From contig JACGCM010002671.1 in assembly GCA_014058105.1 (NCBI GenBank), positions 496,001 through 560,000 of the forward strand: DNA of 64,000 bases, written 5' to 3'. A model generated the notes under the pieces. It had not been told where the DNA came from, did no database searches, and saw only the letters and a program-made list of their open reading frames with translations. Position numbers and translations under genes: made by a program. Shown here one piece after another: positions 46,165-56,572 of the stretch. Every line of letters starts with the position of its first letter. Position 1 is the stretch's first letter. The stretch comes from Kingdonia uniflora. Lineage: Eukaryota > Streptophyta > Magnoliopsida > Ranunculales > Circaeasteraceae.

Positions 46165-48460
46165 TTAAAACATGACACTACGACTCCATTTACGATCGGG
46201 TGGCCATTTTATTGGCCGCTGGATCCACCTCAGCCAGCTGGGTCTGCTCCTCAGGGATGATGTCCATTTTGTTATCCGGAGGTACTGGACCTTGTCGTAC
46301 AAAATATCCCAAGTGACGTAGCTCGGGCACGTCTTGGGACTACCGAAGTATGAGGAGGGGCAGAGCCAGCGTAGTAACCCACCATTCGGTAGAGAGATGA
46401 AATTCATCCTCCAGACGCGCCATGTCCCCAACTAGCTCTGTCACACAACCTTGCAGCTCAAAAACGACCTGCTTCTCCCCCACCATCTCGTCATGGAGCG
46501 CTTGCTCGCTCGCCTCCTTCTCCAGAGCCAGCATATTTAGACGTCCATGCGTAGCCTCTAGGTCCCCTACAAGCTGCAGCTTCTCCTCACTGGGCACTTT
46601 CACTTGTTCTTCGGCTCCTGCAGTTATGCTTGCCATGTGAGAGGCCAACTCGCAGTCCACGACCTCTTGAACAAGCCCATTGTGATGGGCCTGCATGTCT
46701 GTGAGCTAAAGCTCTAGCTTAATGTTACGACCGGCCAGATTCTTGCCAGGTAGCAACGCCGCCTCAAGCGCGAGGGTGCACTGCACATCACAAAAACGAC
46801 TAGTTAAACAACAGCAAAAGATATTAAAAGCATAACCGACAACAAATCCTTACCCACACGGCTGCCACGACCACTGTACGATGAGCCCGCGGATCCTCGA
46901 GCACCTCAGCCAAGTTAGCTTTCTCTTTATCCTTATAAGGGGTATTCTGTACTATCCCCTATGGTAAGCCACCAACAAACAGCTTCCCATTTCCCATCAA
47001 GCGGGTCCCTTCCTCTACGAATGACTGGGAGAATGGTTCCTTTTCCCTTCTACGAAGAGTATCCAGGTCCTCGTCAATAAGACCTGCAGGCATAGTTTTT
47101 TTCCGCTTCGCCACCAGGGTATCCTTCTCCATATGACCACTGATACCCTTAAGACCGGGGCTCAGCCCAGCCACCAGAGGCGCCGCTTGCGACAAGCCGG
47201 CCGCACCCTTTCCCCTCGCAGCCAAAAATCGAGGTTTTATTCCCACACTCTCCGTGTATTTGTAACTATGGACACTCTACACAAAAATGGTTTCACACAC
47301 GGTACGTAAACGCGGCTCGCTATACTTCTGCACTGACCAGTACTTGTCTGAGTCAAAGGTACCATCTAGGATATCCGTCACCACCTGACAATCCTTATTT
47401 CTATGACCGAGCAAACGCAACCGAGAATTCTTTTAATTCACATTGGAGAGCGTCACACCTGTATGACAATGAGCATACATTTGACAGCACGTACAGCACA
47501 TATGGCACAAAAGCATTGCATATAATTGTAATAAGAGGTGTTTCGTACACTTGGGGTTAAAAACATTATGGTGTAAGCGACGATTGGCCCCATCGTCAAG
47601 TCAAAGGCACTGGTCAACAAGATTAGATGATGACACTAATAGTTACCACTCGTAGGTAACTTAAATATCTTTGGCTCGTCGGCCTTCCGAGCTATATAAT
47701 ACCAGTGCCTCCACTAAAGAGTAAAGTACGTATGACCTTCTGGGACCTTGGTTCGGCCCTGCTCTCTTTAGAGAGGGTCGCCTTGGCCGCCACCATTCTC
47801 GCCTTAGCCGCGGTCCGGGTCTGCTGCCCTTCACGACCAGCCCGTTAGCATGAATAGGTAACGCACGGCGACGCAGGTTCGTCTAACGCCCTGGCCTCTC
47901 CCACCACTTTCTCCATACTCTTGGAGACCACATCCAACTGACGAGGAGAGCGCCCCATCTTATAAGCGACCAAAATATTGGAACAACCCATGTTCCAACG
48001 AGGTGGTACTGATTGATTGATTAGTCGGCACCCCGTCATCACTCGGTAAAAGCTACCGTTCATCTGCCCTGACGCCTGGCCAAACGAATTCAAGCATTTT
48101 ATCGTTAGGTCATCCAATGGGAACCTCAAGCCTGCATCAAACTGCCCGTAGTAGATGATGCATTGATTAGGCGCCAGCGTCTGACAATCCAGCCAAATTC
48201 ACTCGATGTTGTCACTGGCCCTTGCTTGCTCATTGACAACATCAAAGTACTCCATCTCTATCCCCGCACTCTCGTACTTGGCTAACAAGCCTAGCAACCT
48301 CCACTCGCTAAGATAAGGCCAGAAGCTTTCAAAGTTACCCCTCATTCGACCACAAATAATAGCCTCGTAGGCCATATTCCCGGACACTCTCTCACGCACC
48401 ATAAAATCTAAACGAGCTCCAGCCTCTAAGTCTCGAGGAACTGAGGAGCCTGCCTCATGG
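46165..48460 (-). pseudogene. Gypsy 1 antisense extra ORF (Transposase_28-like plus coiled coil)
   Basis: From the N-terminal end on minus: MVRERVSGNMAYEAIICGRM, YLSEWRLLGLLAKYESAGIE (48402-48199), then YYGQFDAGLRFPLDDLTIKC and LNSFGQASGQMNGSFYRVMT, where the layout matches the putative gypsy-type transposon family. Next is a linker (VAKRKKTMPAGLIDEDLDTL, 46959-47246), then a coiled coil (EEKLQLVGDLEATHGRLNML, 46340-46696). Stops separate the blocks. The antisense position relative to pol matches Tat-lineage elements and mirrors the arrangement in Gypsy 2. Confidence 0.65.
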
Positions 48461-49389
48461 TCGTGACTACCCCCCCCCCCTCCATTCTACAGGTACAATA
48501 CATGGCGGCATTGCAGTGGATCCCTCCGTCGATAACTCCTCACCCGAAGAAACCATCCCTCACCTAGTTCTTTTTAACGTCGAGGTATACAAACTCATGC
48601 TCGGTGCCCGGACATCCCTACACGAGCCAGGTACAAATATCAGACTCAACCTAAAGTACGAAGAGCATAATGGCCACATAGCCAACTAGGGAACCTCAAG
48701 GACCTGCTACGCCTAGGCCCTCACCTGACCTTACGCGACCACCGCCCTTACTGTGACTCCATGATGCGTAATAGACAATTTACCCCGGCATCGTAGTTGA
48801 CCCACTGTTACAGTCTCACAATAATAAATAATCACAACATTGCCGATATCACTACCATTTTATCAAACCCCTACCGGTCAGAGACAGTACCGAGCGAGAA
48901 GCTTAGCTAAAGTTAACAAACAAGTATATATCACTACAAATCAAACGAACTGACTAGGGAACTCACTAGTACTATTAATATGTAATGATGGACAGCTCAC
49001 GGCTTAAACAGATCGTCACGCCAAACAACAATTTCCCATACAGGCAGCGCTCTAAGAATATAGCCAGAAAGAAGATAGTTCAAACTCATGCAGAGATTAC
49101 AAATACTGAATAGCCAATGTTTTTCTCACTCCATAGTAGATCCCGTTATATAAGGGTACACGGGGAGACAGTTGTCATTAATGACCAGACCTACCACAAT
49201 GATGTGATACGTCGCCAACAGTGGCAGCTATTGCACATTACTTGTTTTCCAAAAAATAATTATCCCTTCTCACTTCTCAAGGCGCTGACAGGTATGATGT
49301 TATACACCTTCCAATGCAATGACCAACCAATATACGACCATACCACCTCAGCTCTCCCTCATTACGAGCAAGACCTGGGAGGTGGCAAT
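48461..49389. other. Gypsy 1 region between antisense ORF and 3' LTR
   Basis: It includes the poly-C at about 48471-48480. Purine-rich GGGAGGTGGCAAT at the end, directly before the LTR at 49390, is the likely polypurine tract. No gene was recognised. Confidence 0.5.
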
Positions 49390-49905
49390 TGTAGGAGCAC
49401 GCTCCCGCTAGCCGCGAGGCAAAAGGTTGTTGAATGACCCCTCTACTAAAAATAAGAGCACCCCAGCTAGCGTCGACCGCCCAGGTCGTTACGTGAGATC
49501 CTTGCTAACGATGAGCAAGTCTCGGACGTGAACTCACCTAACGACCACAGAATCATGAGGAGTACAACCAACGATAGCAGGTGTTAGCCCCTCAACCCAC
49601 ATGGAGATATAGAGCCCACGACCCTTCAAGGATACCTTAGGAATTACATAAAGTACGTGAGCAGGGGCACTCCTAGGTCAAACCCTCTCTATAAGTAGAG
49701 GTGGGGGGTAACCTAAAGTGGGATCTTCTTTTTCTGCTTCTTCCTCTTCTTCTAGCTCCTGGCAGAGTACTTCCTCTTCCGCCAAAGAGACTATTTTTGG
49801 GAGAAACCCAAAGAGGGTCAAGTGGTGCCCTCCTCCAGCGGAATATATCAAGCCCAAAATGATTATTCATTCATTGTCACCCCTGAGAAGAATCATGGGG
49901 CTACA
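49390..49905 (+). repeat. 3' LTR of Gypsy 1
   Basis: It starts TGTAGGAGCACGCTCCCG and ends GGGGCTACA. It aligns with the Gypsy 3 LTR at 61160-61698 over its length, including the promoter-like ACCCTCTCTATAAGTAGA (TATA box) and a CT-rich stretch. The inner boundary follows a purine-rich tract. Confidence 0.88.
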
Positions 49906-52900
49906 GATATGACATCAAATCTTATTACTCAATAGGAATGAATGATGAAACTGCATACTTAAAATTACATTCATACATTAGTCTGCTCAATAGCCATTTC
50001 TTTTATAATTTTTAAGGGTCTGGTTTTTTTGTGGAACTTCAGATCCATCATCATCATCATCATCCTTGCCTTCAACCATATATACTTCTTTACATTATTC
50101 CTCAACTGCTACACCAGTCATTTGGTCTGCACTCATCTGTAAATAAATATACTACAAATCAAAATGATAAGAGTGACACAATATATGGTAAAATAATCAG
50201 AAACAAATGATAAGTTACCATCAAACAAAATAACTAAAGAAACAAATGATAAGTTACTATCAAACAAATGACTAAAGAAACAAATGATAAGTTACCATCA
50301 AACAAATGACTAATAATCATAAATAAATGACAAGTTATCATCAAACAAATGACTAATAGTAATCATAAACAAATGATAAGTTACCATTAAACAAATGATA
50401 AGTTACCATCACAAAAATGTAATAACAGTTGTTAGTTATGTACCTCAGCTTTATGAACATCTACCTGGACCATTACTTCAATTTTTGGTTATTCTGCAGC
50501 CATCTGTATATACGAATGGTAAAATTATATGAATACAAAATGGTAAGGAGAGGTGTACAAATTAATATTAAGGATAGCTCAAAATAAATAATAAATACCT
50601 CTACCACATTGGCTTCTTCCACAACATCTTTTTTTCCAACATAATACACCACTATAGTTATTTTTTCTGCATCTTCTATCTATAAAATAGGATATACATA
50701 TTACAAATGGTAAAATTAAATGAACAAATGACAGGTAGTATACAACAAATGGTAAGGACTGGATTTACAAATGTGATAAATATCTCAAAATAAATGTTAG
50801 ATAAATACCTCTTGAGCTTCCTCTTCATCAACAACTTGAGGTTTTTCTTCTTAAACAGATTTAGCTTTCTCATCATCACCATATTTCTCATTTTCATCAT
50901 CTTTTTCTTTAGCTTGAGGTTCCTCTTCTTCCACTGCACCCTTCTACAACTTCACATATAGCAAATGAAATGGAAAATAAATGACAAAAAAATGCAAACA
51001 AGTGGCAATAAAAATACAAATAAATGATAAGAATTTGTAAAGAAATGATTCCTCTACAAGGTCACCACCATATTCAAAAGATATAACGTTCATATTCACC
51101 TCCTTCTCAACTACATCCTCTACCTCAAAATCTTTTTCCACCTCCACTCCCTCTTCGGGGACAACTTTTATTTGATAAGTACCTTGCAAACAAATGATAA
51201 AACTAAATGAATGAGATGATAAAATGTATACGAAGAAATGATTAAAGATATGTTAATAAAAGAGTATTATAACCTGCTCAATCAAATTTTCTAGAGTTGA
51301 TAGAATTTCATTAGGCTTTAGATCTGGTCTTGTCACCCGTCTCTTCCATGGCCCTCTATTACATTTACTTCCGTTGGGGATTAAGGACTTCAAAATGATT
51401 AGTAGGACATCATCCAATTGTTCAACAGTGAGTATTTTTTTATGATGCCTTCAACCTGAACATCAGTTTCTTTTGCCTTCTTGTTCTTCTTGTTGGCATT
51501 GGTCATTTTTCCATCCCTCGCCTTCTCAACTTCTCCCATTTCTCTCTTATCTTTTTTCCTCTCTTCATTTTTTAGATTCTTTTGTTGTACGTCTCTTTGC
51601 CATGTTCTCAGCCCAGTCTTCTTTTTTTTCCCATCTTCGTTCTCATCACTTTCTTCTTCTCGCTTTTGTTTTGCTAATTGCTCAATTTTCTCAAGAGTGG
51701 AGTAATGCCCAAGGATTAGGGTACTATCTCCAAGTGCTAGAGTATTGTCTCCAAGTGTAGACATTGAAATACATTCCAAAATTTTACTATGGTTCTGCAA
51801 CTGTCGACGTATCTAAAACATGGGTTCTTAAAATAAGAGATATACATTGAATTAAAGTTCAATAAACTCTGGCAAGAAGTATACCTCAACCATTCCTTCA
51901 CATAAAGCAGCTCCGATGTCAACTTTGATAGAACTGCTACCGATTGTAGGTTCTTTGATGTAATTTTTATAATATTGATATCATTTAAATAATTGACAAA
52001 ATATAATTTAAAAATGACAGACAAACAGTCTACAAATGACAAGAAGCAACAAACCAATGACAAAAAAAAACTTAATAATGACAAAAAGGATATTAGGGGA
52101 AATGACAGAGAAACAAATCAAACAAATGATAGTGAAGCAAATAACAAATGACAAACTTCAAGAAACAAATAACAAGAAGAATGAAACAAATGACAAAAAG
52201 GATATTAGGAAATGTCTGCAAATGAGATATCATAAGAAGAAAAAATTAAATGGTAAACGGCAAGAAACAAATGACAAGAAGCATGAAACAAATGATAAGA
52301 AGCAAAAAAAGAAAGAAAAGAATCATTCATACAAATAAAATGAGGCGAAAATTAAATGAAGTTTACCATGGCCTCTTGCACAAGTTTTTGGTGTATGTCA
52401 GTCTCAGACGGCTCCAAAACTAATACCACCAATTTGGGATTAACAATAACTTTTTAAATATCACAATTTAGTGTCGTTTAAAGGATATCATTCTCCATCC
52501 TTATAGCTCAGGTAACAAATGTTTGGCTGCCTCAATTCTTGGAAACATTCAGGTCTGGAATACAGAGGAAAACCCATATCATCAACACCCAGATACATAT
52601 GTACAGTAATAAAGCTTTATTAGATTTTTTTATCATCGGCCGATCGATAATTGGTAAACTCCCTTATTTGACTCAACAAAAAATAATAGACTTACTGACC
52701 CCAGGGGAATCTATTGAACTTCTCTAAATTATCTACCAGATCAACATACTTTACCTCAATGTTTCTCCCCTTATTCGGGGGGACAAAGGATAGTTGAATG
52801 TTTAACAAATTTAATCGAAGAACATCGTCTGCAAAACAAAACCACACATGACAAAGAATAAGATGGGAAACAAATGACAAGGACTAATATAAAGTAATGA

Positions 52901-53682
52901 TAACAATATAGAGTACAATGCTAAAACATCGCTAAAACATCCTTAACAAATGATACAAGAACAGTGAACCAATGATAAGTCTAAAGTAATGATAAGAACC
53001 GTAGATAATAATGATAAAACAACCCCAACAAATGATAAATAATACCATAGCAGGATGACAAGTCTAAAGTAATGATAAGAACCGTAGATAATAATGGTAA
53101 AACAACCCCTAACAAATGACAAATATAATACAGAAATTCTTGGCGTGACAAATACAATGTAGAAAAATGATAAAACAATCCCAACAAATGATAAATTGGT
53201 TTCTTACTATGATGTCTTTTCATTTTTGCTTGTTTTAAAGCCGCTTTAATTTCTTTGAACCCATATATTTTCTTCTTCCTAGGGAATCGCTTATTCCAGA
53301 AATACATTACATGCTCAGGATCAACAAATGTAAAATTATTGCGAATAAGAGAAATAAGTAGCCACAAAATTAGGTAAACATGAATGGGTTTCATCTGAAT
53401 TATCGTCCCCCCAAATTTAAACTTCATATCACCGAGATGACGACCAAATTTAAACGTCGACATCGTCGCTATTGGATTAATCAATAGTAACGATACAAAA
53501 TAGGCTGTACGAAAAGTGCCCATCTTCACCTCAGGTAGAGCTCTAAAAATTTTGTTCAGTCCCAAACCTATACACTAAGAGGTACAATTTCTAGCATTGG
53601 TGGCCTTCTTCTCTCCACTCTCCTTCATTTGGTTCTCCTCATCATATTGCTCATTATTCACTTCTTTATCAGACTTTATCAT
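49906..53682 (-). pseudogene. MULE right-arm gene, ULP/DUF1985-like, 3'-truncated
   Basis: The first exon starts at ATG 53682 (MIKSDKEVNNEQYDEEN), contains GLNKIFRALPEVKMGTFRTA, STFKFGRHLGDMKFKFGGTI, QMKPIHVYLILWLL, and FVDPEHVMYFWNKRFPRKKK, and ends at a GTAAG donor near 53215; one TAG lies between. Exon 2 (52828-52696) gives VLRLNLLNIQLSFVPPNKGR and YVDLVDNLEKFNRFPWG. Exons near 52440-52370, 51800-51430 (Lys/Glu-rich), 51390-51275 (RRVTRPDLKPNEILSTLENL) and several acidic Glu/Val-rich exons follow down to 49990. Introns are full of ACAAATGATAA words. This resembles multi-exon genes with DUF1985 and a C-terminal Ulp1 protease carried by plant MULEs. The expected protease end is absent, lost at the Gypsy 1 junction. 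The assignment is tentative. Confidence 0.55.
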
Positions 53683-54620
53683 TGTAAAAGAAAAATCAAA
53701 CTTTAATCAAACACTTGGTAGCCAGTAATGATATAATAAAACGATTTTCCCAAAGTACAACCACACTCACTGAAATCACATACACAAGACTCGACGATTA
53801 TGAGAAAATAGTTGTAGAGTTATCAAATGACAAATAGTACCAGGATTGAGACGGTTGTTGCGTTCGCGATTAGAAGAAACTGCTTGACAAATGGACTATT
53901 TTTGGTGCCAAAAACCAGACGAACTCGTGTGAATCGCACGTAATACCCTAATCCTAAACAAATGACAAATAATAGTAAAAATTGTGATAAAGTCTACCTT
54001 ATTACATATATCTAATTTGGTTAAAGGCATGACAAATTCCCCATAAACAAATGACAAGTAATACCTAAAATAGTGATAGAGTCTGCCTTACACGTCTCAA
54101 AATAGTAATGACATGTGTACATCAACGAATTAAATTTGGACACATGGCATAATATATTATTTTTAAATGAGATACACATTTTTTATTATTTCGGAAGTAA
54201 AATTTGTACTTGTGTAGCACACGGCCTACAAAAAGTAGTTGGTTAACTGCTGTAATATTTAAACTTTGGTAGGGGCAAAATTGGAATTTCCTCTTACTAA
54301 TATCGCATGTGATACCCTAACCAACCCTTCCTCATAAACAAATGACAAATAATAACATAAATGGTGATAAAGTCTGCCTTATTACATATGGCTAAACAAA
54401 TTCCCCTGAAACAAATGACAAATAATATCATAAATGGTAATGTCGTATATTCAAACTTCAGCAGGGGCAAAATTATAATTTTCTCTTACTAGTATCGCGC
54501 GTGCTACCCTAACCAACCCTTCCCGTGAAACAAATGACAAATAATAGCAAAAATGGTGACAGAGTCTGCCTAATTACATATGGCTAATTTGTTTAAAGGC
54601 GTGATAAATTCCCCTGAAAC
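50140..54620 (-). repeat. Right-arm dispersed ACAAATGAYAA repeats of the MULE
   Basis: Several dozen copies of ACAAATGATAA or ACAAATGACAA-like words lie in introns and 5' flank of the right-arm gene (for example 50200-50420, 52020-52320, 52860-53200 and 53820-54610). Their reverse complement TTRTCATTTGT fills the left arm at 18560-18858, 22930-23110 and 24400-24530. Exons largely lack them. Confidence 0.75.
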
Positions 54621-54846
54621 GAATGACCTAAAATCAGTAATGGTAATGTTACGTGGGGTGAAATATTATTTTGAAATGATTCGAACATTTTTTATTACTT
54701 TGGAAGTGAATTTCACAATTGTGGAGCTCACGTGCCTGTAAAAAAATAGGTGGTTAATTGCTGTAATATTCAAACTTCAGTAGGGGCAAAATTAAAATTT
54801 TATCTGGCCGGTATCGATTTTATAATTTATTGTTCCCTGGGTCCAA

Positions 54847-54888
54847 TTTTGGAAAGTTTGTATCTTCGAGTATTTAAAATCATAATTT
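54847..54888 (-). repeat. Right terminal inverted repeat of the MULE
   Basis: The reverse complement matches 18017-18058 at 39 of 42 positions with no gaps. The presumed target duplication ATTGTTTAAA follows at 54891-54900. Confidence 0.8.
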
Positions 54889-54900
54889 CCATTGTTTAAA

Positions 54901-55072
54901 TACAATTTATTGGAGTTTAACTCTATATCATTCCTTTACTACCAAAAGTGCATAAAAAGGAAAATAGGACTCAACATTGGAATGTTCCATGCAATAAATT
55001 ATTATGGAGCAAGTTTTGTACAATAATACATTCATTTATAGCTTCAATTGTAATATTTTGCAGATTGGTAAC
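54901..55072. other. Spacer between MULE and Copia
   Basis: About 170 bases with no coding or repeat signal. Confidence 0.5.
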
Positions 55073-55312
55073 AGTTAGGAGTTGGGTCCAAGCCCAAGCT
55101 AGGAACCCAACTGGGTTGGGGTGTCCTATTGGACTCCTAATAAAGCCCAAGTCTTTAGGGTTATGGGGAGAGTTTGAGATGGTTAGGTAACCTATTCAAT
55201 AGGGTTACGTACAGTTACAAAGTTCTCAATAATTAATAAAGAATCTTCTTTCTCTCAATTGTTCTCCAGATATTATAACTATTAATCATTTACTAGGATA
55301 TTATTTCCTAAT
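55073..55312 (+). repeat. 5' LTR of the Copia element
   Basis: It begins AGTTAGGAGTTGGGTCC (TG altered to AG) and ends near TTCCTAATA. The first 80 bases match the truncated 3' LTR at 61082-61159. The rest has no partner in the window, so the end is inferred from the primer-binding-like site. Confidence 0.75.
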
Positions 55313-55689
55313 ACGTTATCAGCACGTAAGAAGAGAAAGAAAACTCTCCAATCAACAATTTTCAGGGAAACTTTGCAATCAAGAGGTATTTTACAATTTT
55401 TGAATTTTGTTTCAATTCCTTGATAATCTATGTTGTATGATATATGAATATGGATTGGTAGTTATTTTTACTATTTTGTCGAATTAAGATAGGGTTTCTT
55501 TATGATTTTTACCCTTGAAATAGAGCAGTTTTCAACCCAAAATTAGCTTATCTATGTACATCAGATGGAGGCGAGACCACTTTCGTTAGAAAGCCCATCC
55601 TAAGAGCTTTCCAACGACATATGGAACATCTTAGGGAGATGTCCCAATCGCCAGAAAATGAGCAATGAAACTAGGCAGTTTTATGGCCA

Positions 55690-55930
55690 AAAATAACGTG
55701 ATGACGTCAGCAAAAAGAATATTTTTTTAATTATTTTTTAATATTTATCTATTGATAACATCATCGTTATCCGTTGCTGACGTCAGTAGTGGCACGTGTC
55801 GAAGATACGTGGCAGTCGCCGGACTGTCATCGACCAGTCACAAAACGATCACCGGACCGGTGACCGGTGTAACACGTGGCAGACACGTGCGTGGCATATA
55901 TGGCACACATATGTGAGGTACGTGTGACAG
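55690..55930. promoter_or_regulatory. Cluster of ACGT-core motifs in the Copia leader
   Basis: TGACGTCA palindromes lie at 55702-55709 and 55778-55785, and G-box CACGTG at 55793-55798, 55873-55878 and 55884-55889, with further ACGTGG and ACGTGT words between. All lie between LTR and gag. Such motifs bind plant bZIP and bHLH factors; here binding is only predicted. Confidence 0.5.
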
Positions 55931-56099
55931 ACATGCGTGCCCACCCTGAGCCAGAGCTGAAATTTTAGCATCTCCGTTGTGGGACTCCATATGAGTTATG
56001 GACGAGCTTAAAACTATAAGAACCGTAACCGCTGGAATAACTTGAGGCTGTGTGACTTCAAGACTCTTGTTACCTATAATTCAGTACTGTAGACGATTG

Positions 56100-56572
56100 T
56101 TACAGCCAGGAGGCTCAATAACGATTATGTCTTCGTGAAAGAAGTTTTGCAAAAGACTTTTTCTTCATTTCCACATTCGCAGGCTGCTCTCAGGGACCAG
56201 TATACAAAAATAGAATTTAGTTGTCTTGGAGATCTGAACCAACTCTTGCTCGCTGCAGAACAAAATGGTACATTTGTTTTTGGAAAAAACAAGAGGTTTC
56301 CCCCTATGAGGATGAAACCAGTTGCACAGAAGATCTTATCTCATGGAAAAGGCAACCACAAACGGGGTTCTGGAAGTGGTAATGCAACTGAACGTGGGAA
56401 TCGGGGATTCTTGGGCCCTCGGAGGCACAACAAGTTCAAAAAGGTTGGTCAACCACATACACCAAAGAAGATCAAGAAGCCAAATTTTGAATCTCCTTGC
56501 TTAAGATGTGGGGCAGCTGGACACTGGGTTTGCGACTGCAAGATACCATGGGTGCCTAGAGTCAAAGTCTAG
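56100..56572 (+). pseudogene. Copia gag C-terminal part with zinc knuckle
   Basis: An open run encodes ALRDQYTKIEFSCLGDLNQL, then LLAAEQNGTFVFGKN, a basic Gly/Arg-rich stretch (GRGSGSGNATERG-like), and a CCHC zinc knuckle CLRCGAAGHWVCDC. The start and most of the N-terminal half upstream of about 56100 are not in one frame. This is the gag of a Ty1/Copia element (zf-CCHC family) and would bind element RNA. Confidence 0.85.

Larger units (their letters stand above)
25004..49905 (+). mobile_element. Gypsy 1, Tat-lineage LTR retrotransposon lacking its 5' LTR
   Basis: The order is gag (+), protease, RT, RNase H, a second archaeal-type RNase H, integrase, two tandem arrays, an antisense extra ORF, and the 3' LTR (49390-49905). 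A second RNase H plus an antisense ORF downstream of pol are hallmarks of the Tat (Retand/Ogre-like) lineage. There is no 5' LTR or primer-binding site: MULE sequence joins gag directly at about 25004, so a deletion removed the start. Gypsy 2 (12.35 kb) and a small hAT-like element lie inside it. Without them it is about 12 kb. Gypsy 3 at 61160 is a relative that still has its 5' LTR. Confidence 0.85.
18014..54890 (+). mobile_element. Giant Mutator-like (MULE) element with nested insertions
   Basis: A 42-bp terminal inverted repeat (18017-18058 and 54847-54888) matches at 39 of 42 positions, and 10-bp target duplications differing by one base flank both ends. The left arm has the transposase (+). 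The right arm has a convergent gene (-). Both arms are packed with the same short motif in mirror-image orientation. Subtracting the CACTA-like insertion (about 4.1 kb) and the Gypsy complex (about 24.9 kb) leaves roughly 8 kb of MULE DNA. The ends of both internal genes were lost where Gypsy 1 now sits. The element is non-functional. The alternative, two separate elements lying in inverted orientation, is less likely given the matched flanks. Confidence 0.75.

Noticed and set aside
49117..49437. 106-codon open frame before the Gypsy 1 LTR
   Set aside because: It runs into the LTR, has no recognisable domain, and lies in the retrotransposon 3' region.
51473..51760. Hydrophobic open frames on plus
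   Set aside because: They are the complement of a Lys/Glu-rich exon on the minus strand, which is the more protein-like reading.
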